A stretch of 64,000 bases of DNA from Limnohabitans sp. MORI2 (GTDB taxonomy: Bacteria; Pseudomonadota; Gammaproteobacteria; Burkholderiales; Burkholderiaceae_C). The translations under genes and the position numbers were made by a program. Below, piece after piece: positions 8,410-17,099 of this stretch. Each line of letters starts with the position of its first letter. Positions within the stretch are counted from its first letter, which is position 1. The notes under the pieces were generated by a model that did no database searches, was not told where the DNA came from, and saw nothing but the letters and a program-made list of their open reading frames with translations. The DNA lies in NCBI RefSeq assembly GCF_027925025.1, contig NZ_AP027058.1, forward strand, positions 2,108,001 to 2,172,000, written 5' to 3'.

Positions 8410-11400
8410 ATGAGCAACGCATCCGCCACCCCACTCGAACAACCCGGTTTGAACAGCTTATCTAAGTCGTTCGAACCCGCCGCCCTTGAAGCCCACTGGG
8501 GCCCCGAGTGGGAAAAACGCGGCTACGGCGTGGCCGGCTACCGTGGCACGTCAGCACCCAACACCGAGGCCAGCGCTGCCGGCAAAAACTTCGCCATCCA
8601 GTTGCCCCCACCTAACGTGACCGGCACGCTGCACATGGGCCATGCGTTCAACCAAACCATCATGGACTCGCTCACGCGCTACCACCGCATGCGTGGCTTC
8701 AACACCGCCTGGATTCCCGGCACCGACCACGCGGGCATTGCCACGCAGATCGTGGTGGAACGCCAGCTGCAAGGCCAAGGCATCAGCCGCCACGACATGG
8801 GCCCCACGCCCGCCGAAGCGCGCAAGAACTTTGTGAGCAAGGTCTGGGAATGGAAAGAGCAATCGGGCAACACCATCACCCAGCAGATGCGCCGCATGGG
8901 CGACAGCGTGGACTGGAGCCGCGAGTACTTCACCATGGACGACAAGCTCTCCAAGGTAGTGACCGAGACCTTTGTGAAGCTCTACGAGCAAGGCCTGATC
9001 TACCGCGGCAAGCGCCTAGTGAACTGGGACCCGGTGCTGATGAGCGCGGTGTCTGACCTGGAAGTCGAGAGCGAGGAAGAAGACGGCTCGATGTGGCACA
9101 TCCGCTATGACCTGGCCGATGGAAGCGGATCATTGACCGTAGCCACCACCCGACCCGAAACCCTGCTGGGCGACGTGGCCGTGATGGTCCACCCAGAAGA
9201 CGAGCGCTACAAACACCTGATCGGCAAGCAAGTGAACCTGCCGCTGTGCGGCCGCACCATTCCCGTGATTGCGGACGAGTATGTGGACAAGGAATTCGGC
9301 ACGGGCGTGGTCAAGGTCACCCCCGCGCACGACACCAACGACTATGCCGTGGCTGTTCGCCACAACCTGCCAATGGTTTGCGTATTAACGCTGGACGCGA
9401 AGATCGTCCATAAAGACGCACAACTTCAACAAATTCATGACAGCTTGAGAAGCACACTCAGCCGTGCATATGACTTGCATGAAGCTCGCAACTTCATCCC
9501 AGCGCACCTGCAAGGGCTTGATCGTTTCGAGGCACGTAAACGTATCGTCTCAGACCTCGAAGCCGCAGGCCAGTTGGTCGAGGTGAAGAAACATAAGCTC
9601 ATGGTGCCGCGCTGCGCCCGCACCGGCCAGGTGATCGAGCCCATGCTGACCGACCAGTGGTTCGTCGCCATGAACCAAGTCGGCAAAGGCGATGCCACCG
9701 GCAAGAGCATCGCGCAAAAAGCCATCGACGCCGTGCAAAGCGGCCAGGTATCTTTCGTACCCGAGAACTGGGTCAACACCTACAACCAGTGGATGAACAA
9801 CATCCAGGACTGGTGTATCTCGCGCCAGCTGTGGTGGGGCCATCAGATCCCGGCCTGGTACGACGAAGACGGCAATGTTTACGTTGCTCGCGATGAAGCC
9901 GAAGCACAGGCCAAGGCGGGTGCGGGCAAAACCTTGAAGCGTGACGAAGACGTACTCGACACTTGGTACTCCAGCGCATTGGTGCCTTTCAGCACTGTAG
10001 GCTGGCCAGTAGCTGGCGAGGGTGTCGGGACTGGACGCAGCGACATTGCGAGCGAAGAGAGTGGGAGCAAGGCCGGTTCCGGCACCCTCGCCAGCGGCTC
10101 CACGGATTACGACCTGTACCTGCCATCCTCTGTGCTGGTCACCGGCTACGACATCATCTTCTTCTGGGTCGCCCGCATGATCATGATGACCACGCACTTC
10201 ACAGGGCGTGTGCCGTTCAAACATGTGTACATCCACGGCCTGGTGCTCGACGCCCAAGGCAAGAAGATGAGCAAGTCAGAGGGCAACGTGCTCGACCCTG
10301 TGGACTTGATCGACGGCATCACACTTGAGCCTCTGCTCGAAAAACGTACCCAAGGTTTGCGCAAGCCCGAGACCGCACCCAAGGTGCGCAAGCAAACTGA
10401 AAAAGAATTCCCAGAAGGCATTCCGGCCTACGGTGCAGATGCGCTGCGCTTCACGTTCGCGGCACTTGCCACGTTGGGTCGTTCGATCAACTTCGACAGC
10501 AAGCGCTGCGAGGGCTACCGCAACTTCTGCAACAAGCTGTGGAACGCCACCCGCTTTGTGCTGATGAACTGCGAAGGTCAAGACTGCGGCCTCAAAGAAC
10601 ACACCAAAGAAGAATGCAGCGTGGGTGGCTCAGCCCATGGGTACTTGACGTTCAGCCAAGCCGACCGATGGATTGTGTCCAAGCTGCAGCGTGTGGAAGC
10701 CGAAGTGGCAGAAGGCTTTGCAGCTTATCGCTTAGACAACGTGGCCAACACGATTTACGACTTCGTGTGGAACGAGTTCTGCGATTGGTATTTAGAAATC
10801 GCTAAGGTGCAAATCAATGTGGGCGATGACTCGCAAAAACGTGCAACGCGCCGCACATTGATTCGCACACTCGAAACCATTTTGCGTTTGGCCCACCCCA
10901 TCACCCCTTTCATCACCGAAGAGCTGTGGCAAACCGTGGCGGTGGTGGCGGGTCGCAAAGCGGCTGACGACACATCAGCGTCCATCAGCATCGCAGCCTA
11001 CCCTGTGAGCCAGCCTGAGCGCATTGACGAGCAAGCTGAGGCCTATGTCGCCCGCGTGAAATCGCTGGTCGATGCCTGCCGCAACTTGCGTGGCGAAATG
11101 GGCGTGTCACCCGCCACGCGGATGCCTTTGTTTGCGCTGGCTGGCAGCGCCGAAGAACATGCCTTCATGCAAAGCGTCGCGCCAGTGTTGCAAGCCTTGG
11201 CCAAGCTCAGCGAAGTCAAGGTGTTTGACAGTGAAGCCGAATGGTCGGCCGCTGCACAAGCCGCACCTGTGGCCGTGATTGGTGAGTTGCGTGTGTGCTT
11301 GTTCATCGAAGTGGACGTAGCCGCCGAGAAAATTCGCTTGGGCAAAGAAGTCGAGCGCTTGCAAAACGAAATTGAAAAAGCCGGCTCTAAGTTGAAGAAC

Positions 11401-11517
11401 GAAGCCTTTGTCGCCAAAGCCCCACCTGCGGTGATTGAAGAAGCCAAAAAACGCGTGGCCGACTTCACAGCCACTTTGACCAAGGTGCAGGAGCAACTTG
11501 TCAAGCTGCAGAAATAA
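8410..11517 (+). CDS. valS: Valine-tRNA ligase
   Basis: This class I aminoacyl-tRNA synthetase charges tRNA-Val. It has the HIGH box as HMGH (75-78), an editing domain ([13 protein letters not shown] onwards), the KMSKS box (619-623), an anticodon-binding domain, and the C-terminal coiled coil typical of ValS (about 965-1035). At 1035 residues it is longer than the usual 900-960. Two segments look extra: about 30 residues in the editing region (near 331-365) and a Gly/Ser-rich 28-residue stretch (535-562) encoded by a palindromic element. The frame stays open through both, so the gene is probably functional. galU follows 39 bp downstream. Confidence 0.96.
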   Translation: MSNASATPLEQPGLNSLSKSFEPAALEAHWGPEWEKRGYGVAGYRGTSAPNTEASAAGKNFAIQLPPPNVTGTLHMGHAFNQTIMDSLTRYHRMRGFNTAWIPGTDHAGIATQIVVERQLQGQGISRHDMGPTPAEARKNFVSKVWEWKEQSGNTITQQMRRMGDSVDWSREYFTMDDKLSKVVTETFVKLYEQGLIYRGKRLVNWDPVLMSAVSDLEVESEEEDGSMWHIRYDLADGSGSLTVATTRPETLLGDVAVMVHPEDERYKHLIGKQVNLPLCGRTIPVIADEYVDKEFGTGVVKVTPAHDTNDYAVAVRHNLPMVCVLTLDAKIVHKDAQLQQIHDSLRSTLSRAYDLHEARNFIPAHLQGLDRFEARKRIVSDLEAAGQLVEVKKHKLMVPRCARTGQVIEPMLTDQWFVAMNQVGKGDATGKSIAQKAIDAVQSGQVSFVPENWVNTYNQWMNNIQDWCISRQLWWGHQIPAWYDEDGNVYVARDEAEAQAKAGAGKTLKRDEDVLDTWYSSALVPFSTVGWPVAGEGVGTGRSDIASEESGSKAGSGTLASGSTDYDLYLPSSVLVTGYDIIFFWVARMIMMTTHFTGRVPFKHVYIHGLVLDAQGKKMSKSEGNVLDPVDLIDGITLEPLLEKRTQGLRKPETAPKVRKQTEKEFPEGIPAYGADALRFTFAALATLGRSINFDSKRCEGYRNFCNKLWNATRFVLMNCEGQDCGLKEHTKEECSVGGSAHGYLTFSQADRWIVSKLQRVEAEVAEGFAAYRLDNVANTIYDFVWNEFCDWYLEIAKVQINVGDDSQKRATRRTLIRTLETILRLAHPITPFITEELWQTVAVVAGRKAADDTSASISIAAYPVSQPERIDEQAEAYVARVKSLVDACRNLRGEMGVSPATRMPLFALAGSAEEHAFMQSVAPVLQALAKLSEVKVFDSEAEWSAAAQAAPVAVIGELRVCLFIEVDVAAEKIRLGKEVERLQNEIEKAGSKLKNEAFVAKAPPAVIEEAKKRVADFTATLTKVQEQLVKLQK
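10012..10095 (+). repeat. 84-bp palindromic element inserted in frame within valS
   Basis: The arms 10012-10034 and 10073-10095 are 23-bp inverted repeats matching at 20 of 23 positions; both ends read GCTGGCGAGGGTG inward. The 38-bp centre is unpaired. The total length is 84 bp, exactly 28 codons, and it encodes the low-complexity stretch [20 protein letters not shown] plus eight more residues. It lies between VGWPV and the conserved [16 protein letters not shown], where other ValS proteins have only a short linker. This resembles the in-frame palindromic elements known from Rickettsia genes, but no relationship is shown here. Confidence 0.7.
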
Positions 11518-11556
11518 AGCGCCGCTAAACTTGCCAAAACTATTAATTTCTCGCAT

Positions 11557-12441
11557 ATGACCAAAGCTCTCACCAAAGCCGTTTTCCCTGTTGCAGGCAT
11601 GGGCACACGCTTCTTGCCCGCCACCAAAGCCAGCCCCAAAGAAATGCTGACCGTGGTGGACAAACCGCTCATCCAATACGCCGTGGAAGAGGCTTATGAA
11701 GCTGGCATTCGTGAAATGATCTTCGTCACAGGCCGCAGCAAGCGCGCCATTGAAGACCACTTTGACATGGCCTACGAGTTGGAAACTGAACTCGAAGCCG
11801 CAGGCAAGCAAGCCTTGCTCGACATTGTGCGCAGCGTGCAACCCGACGACATGCAATGCGTCTACGTGCGCCAAGCACGCGCGCTGGGCTTAGGCCATGC
11901 CGTGTTGTGTGCCGAACACTTGGTGGGTGACGAGCCCTTTGCCGTTTTGCTGGCTGATGACTTGATGCGTGGCAAGCCAGGTGGTCCAGGTGTGTTGAAG
12001 CAAATGGCCGATGTGTTTGCACGCACACAGTCTTCTGTGCTGGCCGTGCAAGAAGTGCCTTTGGAGCATGTGCACCGCTATGGCGTGGTCGCGGGCAAAG
12101 ACTTGGGCAATGGCTTGGTTGACATCCAACAAATGGTCGAAAAGCCCAAAGCCGAAGTGGCCCCCTCTCGCACCACGGTGGCTGGTCGCTACATCTTGAC
12201 ACCAGCCGTGTTCGAACGCATTCGCGCAGGTGGCCGAGGTGTGCAAGGTGAGATTCAACTCACCGACGGCATTGCAGGTTTGTTGGCCACCGAAAAAGTG
12301 TTGGCCTACGCCTACGAAGGCAAGCGGTACGACTGCGGCAGCAAAGTAGGCTTCTTACAAGCCAGCGTTGAGCTCGCCTTGCAACACGCCGAAGTCGGCG
12401 CAGAGTTTCGCGATTACTTGAAGCAACTCAACGTCGCCTGA
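11557..12441 (+). CDS. galU: UTP-glucose-1-phosphate uridylyltransferase
   Basis: This 294-residue enzyme makes UDP-glucose, the precursor for lipopolysaccharide and exopolysaccharide sugars. The N-terminal nucleotide-binding signature is [20 protein letters not shown]. It is followed by the family blocks [45 protein letters not shown] and [11 protein letters not shown]. Length is standard for bacterial GalU. It lies 39 bp downstream of valS on the same strand, so co-transcription is possible. A hairpin follows its stop and separates it from the convergent tusA-cysM pair. Confidence 0.95.
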   Translation: MTKALTKAVFPVAGMGTRFLPATKASPKEMLTVVDKPLIQYAVEEAYEAGIREMIFVTGRSKRAIEDHFDMAYELETELEAAGKQALLDIVRSVQPDDMQCVYVRQARALGLGHAVLCAEHLVGDEPFAVLLADDLMRGKPGGPGVLKQMADVFARTQSSVLAVQEVPLEHVHRYGVVAGKDLGNGLVDIQQMVEKPKAEVAPSRTTVAGRYILTPAVFERIRAGGRGVQGEIQLTDGIAGLLATEKVLAYAYEGKRYDCGSKVGFLQASVELALQHAEVGAEFRDYLKQLNVA

Positions 12442-12444
12442 CTT

Positions 12445-12468
12445 AGCGACGCTTAATTCAGCGTCGCT
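12445..12468. terminator. Convergent hairpin between galU and the tusA-like gene
   Basis: A perfect 9-bp stem (AGCGACGCT/AGCGTCGCT, 6-nt loop) begins 4 bp after the galU stop and overlaps the stop region of the gene converging from the other side. Neither side has a strong T-run, so it may slow or protect transcript ends rather than act as a full intrinsic terminator. Confidence 0.45.
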
Positions 12469-12685
12469 TCAAGATATGAACAAAGTCGCTGCCCTCGGTG
12501 GTTTGCGACAACAGTTCATTTCCAGTCTGCTTGGCAAAGGCCGCAAAGTCGCGAACCGAGCCTGTGTCGGTGGACACCACTCTCAGCACTTGGCCACTGG
12601 CCATCGCCGTCAATGCCTTTTTGGCTTTCAAAATAGGCAAGGGGCAATTCAACCCGCGTGTGTCAATTTCTACATCGAAGTTCAT
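12458..12685 (-). CDS. TusA-family sulfur carrier protein
   Basis: This 75-residue protein carries DTRGLNCPLPILKAKKAL. The Cys14 of the CPxP motif is the sulfur-carrying residue of the TusA/SirA family. TusA proteins relay persulfide sulfur, for example to tRNA thiolation or other sulfur pathways. It overlaps the end of cysM by 4 bp (ATGA), so the two are translationally coupled. That context suggests a role tied to cysteine or sulfur assimilation rather than the classic tRNA 2-thiouridine relay, whose other Tus proteins are absent here. Confidence 0.88.
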   Translation of the reverse strand: MNFDVEIDTRGLNCPLPILKAKKALTAMASGQVLRVVSTDTGSVRDFAAFAKQTGNELLSQTTEGSDFVHILKRR

Positions 12686-13596
12686 GCGGGAAACACTCCA
12701 GTCGACAAGTAGCGGTCACCTCGGTCACACACGATGAAAGCGATCGTCGCGTTCTCAACCTGCTGGGCAATTTGCATCGCCACCCAGCAAGCACCCGCCG
12801 CTGAAATGCCAGCAAAAATGCCTTCTTCGCGGGCCAAGCGGCGGCACATGTCTTCGGCATCGTCTTGGCTCACGTAAACCAACTCATCCACGTTGCTAGC
12901 GTCGTAAATCTTTGGCAAATACTCTTGCGGCCATTTGCGAATGCCAGGAATGCGCGAGCCCTCTGAGGGCTGCGCGCCGATGATGCGAATGGCAGGGTTT
13001 TTCTCTTTCAAAAAGCGCGACACACCGGTGATGGTGCCCGTCGTACCCATGGCGCTCACGAAGTGCGTGATGCGGCCCTGCGTTTGCTCCCACAGCTCTG
13101 GGCCTGTGGTTTCGTAATGGATGCGTGGGTTGTCTTCGTTGGCAAACTGATCGAGCATTCGCCCTTTGCCTTCTTTTTGCATACGCTCAGCCAAGTCGCG
13201 GGCGTATTCCATACCACCGCTCTTAGGCGTCAAGATCAGGTCTGCACCAAACGCCTTCATGGTTTGGGCACGCTCAATCGACAAGTCCTCCGGCATGATG
13301 AGCACCATGCGATAGCCCTTGATGGCAGCCGCCATCGCCAACGCAATCCCCGTGTTGCCTGAGGTCGCCTCAATCAAGGTGTCCCCAGGCTTGATATCGC
13401 CACGCTCTTGCGCGCGCTGAATCATCGACAACGCAGGACGGTCTTTCACAGAGCCAGCCGGGTTGTTGCCCTCTAGCTTGCCCAAAACGATGTTGCCGCG
13501 CTTGGCATTGTCAGTTGCGCCAATGCGCTGCAAGGCCACCAGCGGTGTTTTGCCAATGGCGCCTTCAATCGTGGGATAAATCGGATGTGAGCTCAT
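12682..13596 (-). CDS. cysM: Cysteine synthase B
   Basis: This 304-residue PLP enzyme makes cysteine (or S-sulfocysteine with thiosulfate) from O-acetylserine. The PLP-binding lysine is K51 in NNPAGSVKDRPA. The phosphate-binding loop is EATSGNTGIALA, and the substrate region is MGTTGTITGVSRFLKE. Length and the QPSEGSRIPGIRKWP segment favour CysM over CysK. It overlaps the tusA-like gene by 4 bp downstream. Just upstream of the start lies a short palindrome (ATAAGTCTTAT) nested in an AAGGCAT/ATGCCTT inverted repeat (about 13597-13628), a possible operator, although it does not match a CysB site I can name. Confidence 0.93.
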   Translation of the reverse strand: MSSHPIYPTIEGAIGKTPLVALQRIGATDNAKRGNIVLGKLEGNNPAGSVKDRPALSMIQRAQERGDIKPGDTLIEATSGNTGIALAMAAAIKGYRMVLIMPEDLSIERAQTMKAFGADLILTPKSGGMEYARDLAERMQKEGKGRMLDQFANEDNPRIHYETTGPELWEQTQGRITHFVSAMGTTGTITGVSRFLKEKNPAIRIIGAQPSEGSRIPGIRKWPQEYLPKIYDASNVDELVYVSQDDAEDMCRRLAREEGIFAGISAAGACWVAMQIAQQVENATIAFIVCDRGDRYLSTGVFPA

Positions 13597-13662
13597 AAGG
13601 CATTACTGTGCCATAAGTCTTATGCCTTGCTTCACACCCCATTCATTGACACCCAAAAATCC

Positions 13663-13989
13663 TCATTTTTTGAATGGGTCAAACAAAGCGTAGGTTTGAT
13701 CGATGATCGGCTGATTGGCCAACGCCGCTTCCTGCTTGAATTTTCGAAATTCTTTGATGAATTGAAGGGGCGACTGTTTGGTATGTAGCTTGAACTGCCT
13801 GTTCAGCTCAAGCAATGACAAACCTGATTGCGCCAGCAAGTCATTCAAAGAAATGGGCGAATCAATGTTTTGGTCAATCCAAACCAGCAATTTTTCAAAT
13901 CTATTTTTATTTTCAGTCGGTTGATCCAACTGAGCATCAGCGGAGGTTGGTGCAAGCTGCGCCAACAATTGTTTATACGATTGCGTCAT
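13663..13989 (-). CDS. Small protein with a truncated AraC-type helix-turn-helix
   Basis: This 108-residue protein is not a known named gene. Its middle (about 38-90) resembles an AraC/XylS DNA-binding domain: a WIDQNIDSPISLNDLLAQSG helix pair, then LLELNRQFKLHTKQSPLQFI. After that it ends in a short QEAALANQPIID tail, so the second helix-turn-helix seems reduced. No effector domain is present. I chose the ATG at 13989, preceded by GGGTGA; a TTG at 14007 is also possible. It lies downstream of the LuxR-type regulator on the same strand in an AT-richer block. It may be a small DNA-binding modulator of the neighbouring signalling genes. Confidence 0.6.
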   Translation of the reverse strand: MTQSYKQLLAQLAPTSADAQLDQPTENKNRFEKLLVWIDQNIDSPISLNDLLAQSGLSLLELNRQFKLHTKQSPLQFIKEFRKFKQEAALANQPIIDQTYALFDPFKK

Positions 13990-14124
13990 AAAAAGATCAC
14001 CCAGCAACTCGCAACATGCGCGTTACCAAAGATTTTTATGAATCGCTCCAAAGTTTTATTACCGTACATTTCAAAACGTAACTAAGGTTGTAATGATCGG
14101 CAATATGTACTTAAATTGAATCAC

Positions 14125-14739
14125 TCAAACAATCATGTACTTCTGAGCTTTCAGAGCCGCTTGAGTACGGTTCAACACTTTTAATTCACGAAAAATCTGA
14201 TTGATGTGGATCTTCACAGTCTGCTCACTGATTGAGAGTCGATCTGCAATGATCTTATTGGGATGACCGTTGGCAATGAGTTCCAAGACCTCGCGTTGTC
14301 GCGCTGTCAAACGAAACTCCAACCCTTCCTGCGCTGCCGCATTCAACTGCAGACTCGGCATATCCATCAGTGCTTTGACTTCATCACAAATGAATTGACT
14401 AACGTTGTTTTTAGAAATAAAGGCTGAAGCACCTGAGCGAAGTGCTTTTTTCTTCCATTCACTTTCGTCGAGCCCAGAAATCGCCACCACATGCTTGACG
14501 TTTGCCTGAGACTTGAATAACGCAATGGCATCTTCGCCACTGATGCCGTGTAAAAGAATATCAAGCACCACCACCAAATCGTGGTCACTCAGTCTTTGCA
14601 GAATTTCAAGGCCTTCAGTTGCATCAGCTGCAAGCTCTACAGCAACCTGTAACTTAGCAAATTCAGAACAAAATTTATCGCCTAAAGCATCTCTGTAAAC
14701 GGGATGATCATCAACTATCAGAAGTGCTTTTTTACGCAT
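14125..14739 (-). CDS. LuxR/NarL-type response regulator
   Basis: This 204-residue protein has a receiver domain (LIVDDHPVYRDAL; phospho-acceptor D60 in VVVLDILLHGISG). A C-terminal LuxR helix-turn-helix follows (RLTARQREVLELIANGHPNK, then ISEQTVKIHINQIFRELKV). It should bind DNA when phosphorylated. It is divergent from a hybrid histidine kinase that starts 248 bp away and is its obvious partner candidate. The start could be a TTG at 14769, but the ATG at 14739 directly precedes the conserved receiver strand. The intergenic DNA holds a small TTGTACGACAA palindrome that could be an operator. The gene is AT-richer than the surrounding core genes. Confidence 0.9.
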   Translation of the reverse strand: MRKKALLIVDDHPVYRDALGDKFCSEFAKLQVAVELAADATEGLEILQRLSDHDLVVVLDILLHGISGEDAIALFKSQANVKHVVAISGLDESEWKKKALRSGASAFISKNNVSQFICDEVKALMDMPSLQLNAAAQEGLEFRLTARQREVLELIANGHPNKIIADRLSISEQTVKIHINQIFRELKVLNRTQAALKAQKYMIV

Positions 14740-14987
14740 ATGGATTAATTTTTCTTCGATGCTAATCAATCACATGCTGATGAACAATAGTCAATCTGTT
14801 GTACGACAAATAGACTAAAGATTTGAGCACTTTTTAAATACTTGGGATAGATCTAATGTGCTATGGCAATATTTTCAAAAAATAGATATGTTGATACCCA
14901 GATTGTGAGCAATGGATGGACACACGTCCAGCTGGCTTACCAACTGCGTGCCTTTAGTTTTCCAAAGAGCTGCCACAGCGACGTGCC

Positions 14988-16775
14988 ATGCCCCACACCC
15001 TCAACACGACTGATTTCAATAACTTTTCGTCTAGCCAGATCGCAAAACAAAAATCTGCCTACATTGTTAAAACAGCCCGTTCGGTGACTGTGACCAACAT
15101 TCTGGCTCCGCTATTTGCACTCCTACTTTTTTATGACGACGCGGATCCTCTTAAGTTAACCATTTGGCTGGCTTACATGGCGGTTGCTACGTTCATCCGA
15201 ACTTGGTTCACTGCAAAACTCGAATACCAAGAAGAAAAAATCGACAACCCCAATAAAGACTTGGCGGTTGTCACATTCGGTGTGGCACTGATCGGTTTTG
15301 GTTGGGGACTCGGCTGGATTTTGTTGGTCCCAGACTTAGACACGATGAATCGCATGATTTATCTCTACGTCACAGCAGGCGGCATGTTCAACGCGATGTT
15401 TGGCTACTGCGTTCACTGGCCCACTTTCTACAGTTTCATCATTCCAACCATGGTGCCTGCGATTTCGACTGTCTTGTGGAATCGTGATATTTTTCCATGG
15501 CCTTTTGCGATCGGAATTTCGATCTTGTTCATCTGCGTCATCAAAATCGCCAAGAACTTTTCGAAAACATTTGAAGAGTCTGTGCGACTCAGACTACGCA
15601 ACGAAAAACTCTATCAAGAACTCTCCGTTGAAAGGGATCAGTCGATTGCAGCCAACGTGGCAAAGTCAAATTTTGTAGCGTCAGCAAGCCACGATCTTCG
15701 CCAGCCCATGTATGCGGTGAACATGTATCTAGATTCACTGAATACCGATGCGATGCCACCGACAGAAAAAGCCACCATCAGCAAAATCAAGAACAGCGTC
15801 GTCACGCTCAATGAAATGTTCGAAGCCTTGTTGAACATCAGCAAGTTGGACAGCATGAGCTTCAGATCCACCAATCAGCCGTTTGAAATCGAACGATTGG
15901 TTGAATCGCTCAAAGCGGTTGTTAAACCTCATGCGCTGCATAAGCAACTCAAAATTCAATTCAACATAGGCCCTAAATATGCCGTTGGAGATGAGGCCTT
16001 GCTGAGTCAAATGTTGCTGAACTTGATCAACAACGCGATCCACTACACAGATCAAGGCGAAGTCGTTGTCAATTTTTTCAGCTATGCCAACTGTTTACAC
16101 ATATCCGTGACGGATACAGGGTGTGGCATTTCGCTTGATGACCAGTCACGAATTTTTCAAGAGTTTTTCCGCGTCGACAAAACACGCGATCATCACGACG
16201 GATTAGGGCTAGGTCTATCGATTGTGAGCAGGCTTTGCAAATTGATTGGCGCTGAGATTTCTATCGATTCAAAAATCGACCATGGCACAGTCTTTACCGT
16301 GTCGACTAAATTTCCTGTTTCAGAGCAGATTGACGTTTTAGATGAACACCCCTATCGCACACAAAGAAAAAAGATTTCTTCTGCATCCATTCTGGGGAAA
16401 ACCATTGCAGTGATCGAGGATGATCCGGTTGTGTTGGAGGCTTACGCGCAAGCCTTAACAACACGGGGGGCCATCGTCATCAAAGTCGCTTTAGAGCGAG
16501 ATGCCTTCGCCAATCAAATGGCACTACTTGACGCAAGCACCATCGACTTCATCATCAGCGACTACCGTTTAAAAACAAGCTCAGGTGCTGAAATGATCAG
16601 CAAGCTCAGGGAGCTTTACAACGAAGAAATACCCGCCATGATTGTCACGGCCGACACCTCGCCGTCGCATATCCAATATTTCTCAGAACTCAACATCCCC
16701 GTGCTACACAAGCCCGTGAGCTTCCAACAAGTGATTGCCGTTGTTGAGTCCAAGTTCTCGGAAATCTCCCAGTAG
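14988..16775 (+). CDS. Hybrid histidine kinase / response regulator
   Basis: This 595-residue protein has about five to six membrane segments in residues 30-190 (for example GVALIGFGWGLGWILLV and FAIGISILFICVI) and no large periplasmic domain. The HisKA motif FVASASHDLRQPMYAV has H235. The HATPase domain has LLNLINNAIHY, DTGCGIS and GLGLGLS. A C-terminal receiver domain has IEDDPVVLEAY and D525 in IISDYRLKTSSG. The ASHDLRQP form is typical of hybrid kinases that pair with LuxR-type regulators, and such a regulator lies divergently next door. The signal is unknown. The terminal receiver may act as a phosphate sink or a second output. Confidence 0.9.
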   Translation: MPHTLNTTDFNNFSSSQIAKQKSAYIVKTARSVTVTNILAPLFALLLFYDDADPLKLTIWLAYMAVATFIRTWFTAKLEYQEEKIDNPNKDLAVVTFGVALIGFGWGLGWILLVPDLDTMNRMIYLYVTAGGMFNAMFGYCVHWPTFYSFIIPTMVPAISTVLWNRDIFPWPFAIGISILFICVIKIAKNFSKTFEESVRLRLRNEKLYQELSVERDQSIAANVAKSNFVASASHDLRQPMYAVNMYLDSLNTDAMPPTEKATISKIKNSVVTLNEMFEALLNISKLDSMSFRSTNQPFEIERLVESLKAVVKPHALHKQLKIQFNIGPKYAVGDEALLSQMLLNLINNAIHYTDQGEVVVNFFSYANCLHISVTDTGCGISLDDQSRIFQEFFRVDKTRDHHDGLGLGLSIVSRLCKLIGAEISIDSKIDHGTVFTVSTKFPVSEQIDVLDEHPYRTQRKKISSASILGKTIAVIEDDPVVLEAYAQALTTRGAIVIKVALERDAFANQMALLDASTIDFIISDYRLKTSSGAEMISKLRELYNEEIPAMIVTADTSPSHIQYFSELNIPVLHKPVSFQQVIAVVESKFSEISQ

Positions 16776-16940
16776 CCCTCGACAGCCGATACCCGCACTC
16801 AGCGCTATCTCTCAAGACCTAAGGCATTCTGTCGATACCTTACTAGACACGGTCTTGCGCTACCCCAAACTCTCCCACCCCATCCGGATTCACCAGCATG
16901 ACACAAGTTTTTTCACAGCAGGCCAATACGCCAAAAAATC

Positions 16941-16951
16941 TGTGGCATAAT
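16941..16951 (+). promoter_or_regulatory. Possible -10 region for tRNA-Leu
   Basis: TGTGGCATAAT places a CATAAT hexamer ending 18 bp before the mature tRNA start, a fitting distance for a short tRNA leader. I could not find a convincing -35 hexamer at 16-18 bp spacing, so this is a weak call. Confidence 0.3.
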
Positions 16952-16969
16952 CTTGGTCTTCTCTCCCGT

Positions 16970-17054
16970 GCCCGGGTGGTGAAATTGGTAGACGCAGGGG
17001 ACTCAAAATCCCCCGCCGCGAGGCGTGCCGGTTCGATTCCGGCCCCGGGCACCA
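16970..17054 (+). tRNA. tRNA-Leu (anticodon CAA)
   Basis: This 85-nt gene folds as a class II tRNA. The acceptor stem GCCCGGG pairs with CCCGGGC (17044-17050), followed by A and an encoded CCA (17052-17054). The D arm contains GGTGAAATTGGTAGACGC. The anticodon stem GGGGA/TCCCC encloses the loop CTCAAAA, giving anticodon CAA, which reads UUG leucine codons. A long variable arm (CCGCGAGGCG region) and the T loop TTCGATTCC complete it. A gene for a repeat protein begins 45 bp downstream with no strong terminator between them. Confidence 0.96.
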
Positions 17055-17099
17055 TCGGTATCTCTTACCGTCCTGACTCGATAACGCGCCATCAATCCT

